The translations under genes and the position numbers were made by a program. From NCBI RefSeq assembly GCF_001645105.1, contig NZ_LKEG01000014.1:1-64000 (forward strand): a DNA stretch of 64,000 nt, read 5' to 3'. Below, piece by piece: positions 9,762 through 17,597 of the stretch. The notes under the pieces were generated by a model. It was not told the DNA's origin, searched no databases, and saw only the letters and a list, made by a program, of their open reading frames with translations. The number at the start of each line of letters is the position of its first letter. The stretch's first letter is position 1. Source of the stretch: Pseudomonas marginalis (GTDB lineage: Bacteria; Pseudomonadota; Gammaproteobacteria; Pseudomonadales; Pseudomonadaceae).

Positions 9762-10655
9762 ATGTTGAGTCAATGGCTGCAGGTGCTCACCCTGGCAATG
9801 GCAGCATGCTTGGCCGCCTGCTCCCCGATCAAAGTCCTCAACGCCCTCACTCCTTCCAATACCTTCACCCAAACCGCTGCCATCGCCTACGGCGATGATT
9901 CCCGCCAGAAACTCGATGTCTACCGGCCTGCGCCTGCTATCTCCAACGCGCCGGTGGTGGTTTTTTTCTACGGCGGCAGCTGGAACAGCGGCTCCAGGGA
10001 TGACTACGGTTTCGTCGGCGAAGCCCTGGCTTCACGTGGCATTGTCGTGGTGATTGCCGATTACCGGCTCTACCCTCAAGTGCGCTACCCCGCGTTTCTC
10101 CAGGACGGCGCCCGAGCGGTGGCCTGGACCCATCAGCACATCGCCGACTACGGCGGTGACCCGCAGCAGCTCTACCTGATGGGCCACAGCTCCGGTGCAT
10201 ACAATGCTGCGATGCTCGCGCTGGACGCGCGATGGCTTGAGCATGTGAACCTGTCACCGTCGATGCTCAAGGGCTGGATCGGGCTGGCGGGGCCTTATGA
10301 CTTCCTGCCGATTGAAAACCCGGAGGTAAAACCGGTGTTTTTCTTCCCCGATTCACCGCCCGATTCCCAGCCGATCAACCACGTCAGCGCCGGCGCACCG
10401 CCGAGCCTGTTGATGGCCTCGACCGACGACAAGCTGGTCAACCCCTCGCGTAATACCGGCGGCCTGGCCAACACGTTGCGGGCGGCGGGCGTGCCGGTTG
10501 AAACCTTCTACTTCGGCAAGACCAATCACCAGACGCTGGTGGCCGCGCTCTCCAAGCCGCTGCGCTGGCTGGCACCGGTACTGGATCGGGTCACGGCGTT
10601 TATCCAAGCCACTGATCCTGCCGGTTCAATCGCCAGGCAATCGCCCACAAAGTGA
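9762..10655 (+). CDS. Alpha/beta-hydrolase lipoprotein (esterase/lipase family)
   Basis: A probable envelope esterase of 297 residues. The signal sequence ends in a lipobox (CLAAC) with the lipidated Cys at residue 20 and Ser at +2, which by the usual rule favours the outer membrane. The hydrolase fold shows VVVFFYGGSW as the oxyanion-hole segment (the HGG-type motif with Tyr replacing His), GHSSGA as the nucleophile elbow, an ASTDDKLV acid segment and a KTNHQT histidine. This resembles carboxylesterase and BD-FAE type hydrolases; the substrate is unknown. Its 3' end overlaps the convergent MATE gene by 56 bases. Confidence 0.88.
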   Translation: MLSQWLQVLTLAMAACLAACSPIKVLNALTPSNTFTQTAAIAYGDDSRQKLDVYRPAPAISNAPVVVFFYGGSWNSGSRDDYGFVGEALASRGIVVVIADYRLYPQVRYPAFLQDGARAVAWTHQHIADYGGDPQQLYLMGHSSGAYNAAMLALDARWLEHVNLSPSMLKGWIGLAGPYDFLPIENPEVKPVFFFPDSPPDSQPINHVSAGAPPSLLMASTDDKLVNPSRNTGGLANTLRAAGVPVETFYFGKTNHQTLVAALSKPLRWLAPVLDRVTAFIQATDPAGSIARQSPTK

Positions 10656-11937
10656 GGCTGCGCAGGGCCATGAACAGCAGGAAGGTTATCCACAGGCCGT
10701 GATTCCCCAAGCCCTGCAACGCCCAGGCGATTGGCAACGTCAGCAACAGGGTCAGCAGCATGCCGTTGCGCATTTCCCGTGCGCGGGTCGCACCGATGAA
10801 CAAGCCGTCCAGCAAGTAACTCCACACCGCAATCAACGGCAGTAGCGCCAGATAGGGCAAGTAGATGTCGGCGGTTTCGCGCACGCTGGGGATATCGGTC
10901 TGCATGGCGATAAACAGGTGGCCGGCGAAGGTGAACAGCACGGCAAAACCAACGCTGGCGATCAGTGACCAACCGCCGGCCACCACCAGCGAGCGGCGCA
11001 GGGATGGGCGGTCGTGGGCGCCGATCGCGTGACCGCACAGGGCTTCGACCGCGTGGGCCAGTCCATCCAGGGCGTGGGCCGTCAGTAACAGGCCGTTGAG
11101 CAATAGCGCGTTGGCCGCCACGGTAGCGTCGCCAAGGCGGGCGCCTTGCACCGTGATCATGAAAAACACCGATTGCAGCGCGAGGCTGCGGATGAAAATG
11201 TCGCGGTTGACCGCCAGCAGCGGGCGCCAGCTCTCCCAGCGTTTCAACGCCGCCCAGGCGAGATGGCCGGGGTAGGCGCGCAGGGCTTTTTGCGTGAGCG
11301 CCAGGCCGAGCAGGGCGCCGGTCCATTCGGCGACAACGGACGCGCGCGCCGAACCGACCACACCCCAATCCAGGCCAAGGACGAACCACAGGTTGAGGGC
11401 GATGTTGACCAGGTTGGTGGTCAGCAGGATCGCCAAGGGCGCGCGGGCGTTCTGCGTGCCGAGGAACCAGCCGACCAGTGCGTAGCTGGCCAACGCGGCG
11501 GGCAGGCCGAACAGGCGGGTGTGGAAGAAGTCTTGGGTCAGTTGATTCAGTTCGGGAGAGGGTTGCATCCATTCCAGGGCCAGATGGCTCAGGGGGATGC
11601 CCACTGTGCCTAATAGCATCGCCAGGCCCAGCGCCAGCAGCAGGCCTTGCAGCAGGATTTGCCGCAGTGCGGCGCCATCGTTGCGCCCGGCGGCTTGCGC
11701 GGCAAAGCCGGTGGAACCCATGCGCAGGAAGCCCATGGCCCAGGCAAGAAAGGTATACAGGCTGGCTCCGACCGCCACGGCGCCCAGTTGATGGGCATGG
11801 GGCAGGTGGCCGATGACCATGCTGTCGACCAGGGCCACCAGTGGCACCGAGATATTCGACAGGATCATCGGCGCAGCCAGGGCCCAGACGCGGCGGTGGG
11901 TGGGGCGGTGGCGCCAGTCAGTGAGTAGGGCGTGCAT
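10600..11937 (-). CDS. MATE family efflux transporter (DinF/NorM type)
   Basis: A Na+- or H+-coupled multidrug exporter of about 445 residues with twelve predicted membrane helices in two halves. The N-terminus RVWALAAPMILSNISVPLVALVDSMVIGHL is characteristic of the DinF-like branch of MATE. The ATG at 11937 starts the first recognisable family segment; an open frame continues upstream to 12141 but crosses a REPIN, so the longer form is rejected. The last 56 bases are shared with the convergent esterase gene. Confidence 0.92.
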   Translation of the reverse strand: MHALLTDWRHRPTHRRVWALAAPMILSNISVPLVALVDSMVIGHLPHAHQLGAVAVGASLYTFLAWAMGFLRMGSTGFAAQAAGRNDGAALRQILLQGLLLALGLAMLLGTVGIPLSHLALEWMQPSPELNQLTQDFFHTRLFGLPAALASYALVGWFLGTQNARAPLAILLTTNLVNIALNLWFVLGLDWGVVGSARASVVAEWTGALLGLALTQKALRAYPGHLAWAALKRWESWRPLLAVNRDIFIRSLALQSVFFMITVQGARLGDATVAANALLLNGLLLTAHALDGLAHAVEALCGHAIGAHDRPSLRRSLVVAGGWSLIASVGFAVLFTFAGHLFIAMQTDIPSVRETADIYLPYLALLPLIAVWSYLLDGLFIGATRAREMRNGMLLTLLLTLPIAWALQGLGNHGLWITFLLFMALRSLTLWAIAWRLNRQDQWLG

Positions 11938-11995
11938 GCGGGCTCCTTCAGAGGAGCGGCATTGTAACGGGCCCTTAATGTCACTGCAGAACCAA

Positions 11996-12085
11996 TGTGG
12001 GAGGGGGGCTCGCCCCCGATGGCAGTCTGTGAGTGGGTGAATCTGGAGCTGACCCACCGCCATCGGGGGCAAGCCCCCTCCCACA
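11996..12085. repeat. REPIN
   Basis: An inverted REP pair of the GGGGGCTTGCCCCCGAT family flanking a variable spacer. It lies upstream of the MATE gene and before the alpha-2-macroglobulin gene, inside an apparent upstream extension of the MATE frame, which argues that the extension is not coding. Confidence 0.9.
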
Positions 12086-12237
12086 TTTGGATCGTCAGCG
12101 TTTGTGGGATTTGGCTCCGCTCGCGTTCCCTCAAGAACCAAACCACCCTCCGTCGGTCAATGTGACCGGCACCTCATCGGCCCCACTCGGGCTGATATAT
12201 AGTTCACCCCTCGGATCCCTCTCACGACGAGTTCCCC

Positions 12238-15200
12238 ATGCTTAACAAAGGACTGTTCCTTGCCTGCGCGCTGGCCCTGCTGAGCGCCTGTGATTCCTCC
12301 GATAAACCGGCTGCTCCGACCGCGCCTGCGGCGGCGACGGTTGCCCCCAAGCCGGCCAAGGCCGCCGTGGATGTGGCGGCGCTGAAGCAGCGCTACGCCG
12401 GGCGTGAATTGAGCGTGGTGGATGTGTCCGAGGTGCAGCTCGACGGGGCCAGTACCTTGTCGGTGAGCTTTTCCATTCCGTTGGATCCCGATCAGAAATT
12501 CGCTGACAAACTTCACTTGGTCGACAGCAAGTCGGGCAAGGTCGATGGTGCCTGGGAAATCTCCGACAACCTGATGGAGCTGCGCCTGCGTCACTTGGAG
12601 CCGCAGCGCAAGTTGGTGCTGACGGTTGACCCCGGCGTGAAGGCCGTGAATAACAACCTGCTGCCCGCCGAGTACATCGCCCGCCTGGAAACCCGCGACC
12701 TGCAAGCCACCGTCGGTTTCGCCAGCCGTGGCACGCTGCTGCCGACGCGCCTGGCCGAAGGCCTGCCGGTGATCGCGCTGAACGTCGACAAGATCGACGT
12801 CGAGTTCTTCCGCATCAAGCCCGAGTCCTTGCCGTCGTTCCTGGCGCAGTGGGGGCGCAACACCAGCCTGCAAAGCTATGAGTCCCGCGCACTGCTGCCG
12901 CTGGCCGATTTGGTCTACGGCGGTCGTTTCGACCTGAACCCGGCGCGTAACACCCGCGAAACCCTGTTGCTGCCGATCGCCGGCCTCAAGCAATTGCAGC
13001 AGCCGGGCGTGTACCTGGCGGTGATGCGTGCCTCGGGCACCTACAACTATTCCCAACCGGCGACGCTGTTCACCTTGAGTGATATCGGCCTGTCGGTGCA
13101 CCGCTACGCCAATCGCCTGGACGTGTTTACCCAGGCGCTGGAAGGCGGCAAGGCGCTGGATGGCGTCGACCTCGAAGTGCTCGACGCCGAGGGCCGCGTG
13201 CTGGGCCAGGGCAAGACCGAGAAGGGGGGCCACGCTGAGTTGCCTTTGCCGAAAAAGGCCCAGGTGCTGCTCGCCAAGCAGGGCGAACAGACCAGTATGC
13301 TGCGCCTCGACAGCGCCGCGCTGGACCTGGCCGAGTTCGACATTGGCGGCCAACCGTCCCACCCGTTGCAGTTCTTTGTCTTTGGTCCGCGCGACCTGTA
13401 TCGCCCCGGCGAAACCGTGCTGCTCAACGCCTTGCTGCGGGACAAGGATGGCAATGCCGTCAAACCGCAGCCGGTGAGCGTCGAAGTGCGTCGCCCGGAT
13501 GAACAGGTGAGCCGCAAATTCGTGTGGGATGCCGATGCCTCCGGCCTCTATCAATATCAACTGCAACTGGCCGGCGAAGCACCGACCGGGCGCTGGCAGT
13601 TGGTGTTCGACCTGGGTGATGGCAAGCCGCAGTTGTATGAATTCCTTGTCGAAGACTTTTTGCCTGAGCGCCTGGCGCTGGAACTCAAGGGCAGTGACAC
13701 GCCGTTGAGCCCGGCAGACGACGCGGTGATCCAGGTCAACGGTCGTTACCTGTACGGCGCGCCTGCGTCGGGCAACCGGGTCAGCGGGCAAGTCTATGTG
13801 CGGCCGCTGCGCGAAGCGGTCAAGTCGCTGCCCGGTTACCAGTTCGGTTCCGTCACCGAAGAAGAGCTGAGCCAGGATTTCGAGCTGGACGAGAGCGTGC
13901 TCGACGCCAAGGGCCAGGAAGCACTGACCCTGGAAAGCAAATGGGCCGAGGCCAAGTCACCGCTGCAACTGATCGTACAGGCCAGCCTGCAAGAGTCGGG
14001 CGGGCGGCCGATCACGCGGCGCCTGGTGCAGCCGATCTGGCCGGCCGAGCAACTGCCGGGCCTGCGCGGGTTGTTTGACGGCACGGAAACCAACGGCGAT
14101 GGACCGGCGGAATTCGAAGTGCTGCTGGCCAACCAGGACGGGCAGAAACTCGCCGCGCCAAACCTCAAGGTGCGCCTGGTGCGCGAGCGTCGCGATTACT
14201 ACTGGAACTACTCCGAGAATGATGGCTGGAGCTATCACTTCAACGAGAAATTCCTCAACCTCGACGAACAGACCCTGAACATCAAGGCCGGCGACACCGC
14301 CAAGGTCAGCTTCCAGGTGGAGTGGGGCCCTTACCGCGTTGAAGTGGAAGACCCGCAGACCGGCTTGGTCAGCAGCTTGCGTTTCTGGGCCGGCTACCAG
14401 GCCCAGGACAACACCGAAGGCGGTGCCGTGCGGCCGGACCAGGTCAAGCTGGCGCTGGATAAACCAGCGTATGGCGATGGCGACACAGCCAACGTCACCG
14501 TCACGCCGCCGGCGGCCGGTAAAGGCTACCTGCTGGTGGAGTCTGCCGAAGGGCCGCTGTGGTGGCAGGAAATCGATGTGCCGGCCGAAGGCAAAAGCTT
14601 CGCTGTGAAGCTCGATCCGACATGGTCGCGCCATGACCTGTACGTGAGCGCCTTGGTGATTCGCCCGGGCGAGCGCAAAGCCAATATCACCCCAAAACGT
14701 GCAGTAGGCCTGCTGCACCTGCCGCTGGATCGCACCCAACGCAAACTGGGCGTGACCCTCACCGCGCCGGAAAAAATGCGCCCCAAACAACCGCTGACGG
14801 TGAAGATCGCTGCTAAAAATGCCGATGGCAGCGTGCCCAAGCAGGTGCATGTGTTGGTGGCGGCGGTGGACGTGGGCATCCTCAATATCACTGAATACCC
14901 GACGCCGGACCCGTACTCCAGCCTGTTCGGCCGCAAGGCCTACGGCGTGGACCAATTCGATATCTATGGCCAGTTGATCGAAGCCGGGCAGGGCCGCCTG
15001 GCCAGCCTGGCGTTTGGTGGCGACGCGGCGTTGGCCAAGGGCGGCAAGCGCCCGGACACCAGTGTGACCATCGTCGCCCTGCAAAGCGCGCCGGTGACCT
15101 TGAATGAGCAAGGCGAGGGCGAAGTCAGCGTCAACATTCCCGACTTCAACGGCGAACTGCGCCTGATGGCCCAGGCCTGGACCGATGATCGTTATGGCAT

Positions 15201-17136
15201 GGCCGAAGCCAAAACGGTGATCGCCGCGCCGCTGATCGCCGAGCTGTCGGCACCGCGCTTCCTCGCCGGGGGGGACCAGACGACGCTGGCGCTGGACCTG
15301 TCCAACCTGTCGGGCAAGGCGCAGAAGCTGGAGGTGCAACTGAGCGCCGACGGGCAGTTGGAGTTGGTCAACAGTGGCGCGCAAACCGTTGAGCTGAAAC
15401 CAGGCCAGCGCACCACCCTGCGCATCCCAGTGAAAGCCTGGGGCGGATTGGGCCAGGGCAAGGTCAAGGTGACGGTGAACGGCCTGGACCTGCCGGGCGA
15501 GACCCTGCCGCCGTTTACCCGTGAGTGGACTCTGGGCGTGCGGCCTGCGTACCCGGCGCTGCTCAAGCATTACCGTGCGGTGCTCAAGGATCAGGCATGG
15601 ACTCTGCCGGTGGGCACCCTGGATCAATTCGATGCCTCGGGGCGCCAGGCACTGCTGAGCCTGTCGAGCCGGCCACCGCTGAACCTCGGTGCGCAGATCA
15701 GTGCACTCAAGGCCTACCCCTACGGTTGCCTGGAGCAGACCGCGAGCGGCCTGTACCCGTCGCTGTATGCCGACGATGCATTGCTCAAAGGCCTGTCGAT
15801 CAAAGGCGAGTCGGACAGCGAGCGTAAACGCAAGATCGACCTGGGCATCGAACGCCTGCTGGGCATGCAGCGCTACAACGGCAGCTTCGGTTTGTGGGGC
15901 GCTGATGGCGAAGAAGAATACTGGCTGACGGCTTACGTCACCGACTTCCTGCTGCGTGCCCGTGACCAGGGTTTTGCGGTGCCGCCTGAAGCGTTGAAAA
16001 AGGCCAGCGAGCGCCTGCTGCGGTATGTGCAGGAGCGTAATCTGATCGACGTCGACTACAGCGATAACGCCGACCACACCCGCTTTGCCGTGCAGGCCTA
16101 CGCCGGCATGGTGCTGGCGCGCAGTCAGCAGGCGCCGCTGGGGGCGCTGCGCAGCATCTTCGAACGACGCAGCGATGCGCGCTCCGGTTTGCCGCTCGTG
16201 CAGTTGGCCATCGCGTTGCAGAAGATGGGCGACCAACCCCGCGCGGACCAAGCCTTGCTCGCCGGGCTGGCGGCACAGCGCAATGCCAATGAATGGCTGG
16301 CCGACTACGGCAGCCCGCTGCGGGACCAGGCGATGATCCTGGCGCTGCTGGAAGAGAACGACCTGGCCAAAGGTAAGCGTGAGGAGCGCTTGTTCACCCT
16401 GTCGGACCAGTTGGCCGCCAGCCCGTATCTGTCGACCCAGGAGCGTAACGCGCTGTTTCTGGCCGGGCGCCTCGGGTTCGCCAAGCCGGATGCGAACTGG
16501 CAGGTGTCGCTCACCGGCAGTGGCGGTGTGCAGGAATTGAATAATCAGCAACCGACGCTGGCGTTGGAGGGCAAGTGGCTGTCCAGCGACTTGAGCCTGA
16601 GTAATCAGGGCGAGACGCCGGTGTACCAGCAACTGACGATCTCGGGTTATCCACAGGTGCCACCCGCGCCTGGCGGTGACAACCTGAGCATCCGTCGCGA
16701 ATACCTGGGCATGAACGGCCAGCCGCTGAACCTGCGCAGCCTCAACAGCGGCGATCTGGTGCTGGTGCATCTGGCGGTCAGTGCCAAGCAGCGTGTGCCG
16801 GATGCCCTTGTGGTGGATTTGCTACCGGCCGGTTTGGAGCTGGAAAACCAAAACCTGGCGCAAAGTGCCGCCAGCCTGGAAAACGCCAGCAGCCAGGTGA
16901 AGGAGTGGCGTGAGTCGATGCAGAACGCGTCGCTCAAGCATCAGGAGTTCAGGGACGACCGCTACGTGGCCGCGATCAATCTGGAAGGCTCTGGCACGAC
17001 GCACCTGCTGTACCTGGCGCGTGCCGTGACACCGGGGACTTACCGCGTGCCGCCGCCGCAGGTGGAGTCGATGTACCGGCCGAACTGGCAGGCGGTGGGA
17101 GAGACGCCGGCGGATCTGGTGATCAAGGGGCGCTGA
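12238..17136 (+). CDS. Bacterial alpha-2-macroglobulin lipoprotein
   Basis: A very large (1632 residues) periplasmic protease trap of the YfhM/ECAM family. The signal peptide ends in LLSAC with lipidated Cys18 followed by Asp19; Asp at +2 usually keeps a lipoprotein in the inner membrane. Macroglobulin-like beta domains fill the N-terminal two thirds. The thioester motif CLEQ is intact at residues 1164-1167 (YPYGCLEQTASG), so covalent trapping of proteases is plausible. The alpha-helical thioester domain follows (about 1140-1420) and a receptor-like beta domain ends the protein. The partner pbpC lies downstream, as in E. coli yfhM-pbpC, pointing to defence of the envelope when peptidoglycan is damaged. 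Confidence 0.96.
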   Translation: MLNKGLFLACALALLSACDSSDKPAAPTAPAAATVAPKPAKAAVDVAALKQRYAGRELSVVDVSEVQLDGASTLSVSFSIPLDPDQKFADKLHLVDSKSGKVDGAWEISDNLMELRLRHLEPQRKLVLTVDPGVKAVNNNLLPAEYIARLETRDLQATVGFASRGTLLPTRLAEGLPVIALNVDKIDVEFFRIKPESLPSFLAQWGRNTSLQSYESRALLPLADLVYGGRFDLNPARNTRETLLLPIAGLKQLQQPGVYLAVMRASGTYNYSQPATLFTLSDIGLSVHRYANRLDVFTQALEGGKALDGVDLEVLDAEGRVLGQGKTEKGGHAELPLPKKAQVLLAKQGEQTSMLRLDSAALDLAEFDIGGQPSHPLQFFVFGPRDLYRPGETVLLNALLRDKDGNAVKPQPVSVEVRRPDEQVSRKFVWDADASGLYQYQLQLAGEAPTGRWQLVFDLGDGKPQLYEFLVEDFLPERLALELKGSDTPLSPADDAVIQVNGRYLYGAPASGNRVSGQVYVRPLREAVKSLPGYQFGSVTEEELSQDFELDESVLDAKGQEALTLESKWAEAKSPLQLIVQASLQESGGRPITRRLVQPIWPAEQLPGLRGLFDGTETNGDGPAEFEVLLANQDGQKLAAPNLKVRLVRERRDYYWNYSENDGWSYHFNEKFLNLDEQTLNIKAGDTAKVSFQVEWGPYRVEVEDPQTGLVSSLRFWAGYQAQDNTEGGAVRPDQVKLALDKPAYGDGDTANVTVTPPAAGKGYLLVESAEGPLWWQEIDVPAEGKSFAVKLDPTWSRHDLYVSALVIRPGERKANITPKRAVGLLHLPLDRTQRKLGVTLTAPEKMRPKQPLTVKIAAKNADGSVPKQVHVLVAAVDVGILNITEYPTPDPYSSLFGRKAYGVDQFDIYGQLIEAGQGRLASLAFGGDAALAKGGKRPDTSVTIVALQSAPVTLNEQGEGEVSVNIPDFNGELRLMAQAWTDDRYGMAEAKTVIAAPLIAELSAPRFLAGGDQTTLALDLSNLSGKAQKLEVQLSADGQLELVNSGAQTVELKPGQRTTLRIPVKAWGGLGQGKVKVTVNGLDLPGETLPPFTREWTLGVRPAYPALLKHYRAVLKDQAWTLPVGTLDQFDASGRQALLSLSSRPPLNLGAQISALKAYPYGCLEQTASGLYPSLYADDALLKGLSIKGESDSERKRKIDLGIERLLGMQRYNGSFGLWGADGEEEYWLTAYVTDFLLRARDQGFAVPPEALKKASERLLRYVQERNLIDVDYSDNADHTRFAVQAYAGMVLARSQQAPLGALRSIFERRSDARSGLPLVQLAIALQKMGDQPRADQALLAGLAAQRNANEWLADYGSPLRDQAMILALLEENDLAKGKREERLFTLSDQLAASPYLSTQERNALFLAGRLGFAKPDANWQVSLTGSGGVQELNNQQPTLALEGKWLSSDLSLSNQGETPVYQQLTISGYPQVPPAPGGDNLSIRREYLGMNGQPLNLRSLNSGDLVLVHLAVSAKQRVPDALVVDLLPAGLELENQNLAQSAASLENASSQVKEWRESMQNASLKHQEFRDDRYVAAINLEGSGTTHLLYLARAVTPGTYRVPPPQVESMYRPNWQAVGETPADLVIKGR

Positions 17137-17163
17137 TATTTAAATGACGGAACTGGGTGCAAA

Positions 17164-17191
17164 TGTGGGAGGGAGCAAGCCCCCTCCCACA
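17164..17191. repeat. Single REP palindrome
   Basis: A TGTGGGAGGGAGCAAGCCCC-type palindrome between the convergent alpha-2-macroglobulin gene and the small membrane protein gene. It is a degenerate copy of the main REP family of the window and may end transcription from either side. Confidence 0.8.
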
Positions 17192-17213
17192 GGTGATGTG
17201 TGGTGCTTTTGGG

Positions 17214-17507
17214 TCAGTGGACGACCCAGCTCAGGAGCCACAGGCCCAGCAGCAGCCAGATGATGCCCATGATGATCGAGGCGCGCATGAAGGCACGCAC
17301 GGCCGAGTACAGCAGCATCAGGCCGATGATCAGGGTAATGATGCTGATGATCGAGGTGTCCATGCCCAGCGTGCGGGACAGGCCGTCGATGAAGTTGCCA
17401 CCGGCGTTGGTCAGGGCACCGAACAGGCCGCTGAGTCCGTCGACGATAAAGCGGATGACGGAACCGAGCGCCTGGCCCAGCCATCCGAAAAAGCTTTCTA
17501 CCTGCAT
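17214..17507 (-). CDS. Small inner-membrane protein of unknown function
   Basis: A 97-residue hydrophobic protein. The N-terminal half is amphipathic (SFFGWLGQALGSVIRFIVDG). Two membrane segments follow near residues 52-70 (SIISIITLIIGLMLLYSAV) and 77-95 (IIMGIIWLLLGLWLLSWVV). It is antiparallel between the alpha-2-macroglobulin gene and pbpC, and its start lies 90 bases from the pbpC start, so the two share a divergent promoter region. I do not recognise a named family. Codon usage and the clean frame support a real gene. Confidence 0.75.
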   Translation of the reverse strand: MQVESFFGWLGQALGSVIRFIVDGLSGLFGALTNAGGNFIDGLSRTLGMDTSIISIITLIIGLMLLYSAVRAFMRASIIMGIIWLLLGLWLLSWVVH

Positions 17508-17597
17508 GTGTGTGTCCTGATGAGAGGGTGGGCGTGTCTGTGCCTTTGGTTGTTATTACGACAGGCTAGTTCCCTATAAGCATAGAGGTTTGCCAGT

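Noticed and set aside
13957-16770. 937-codon minus-strand frame inside the alpha-2-macroglobulin gene
   Set aside because: The plus frame has a lipobox and an intact CLEQ thioester; the antisense frame has His/Gln-rich composition without any domain.
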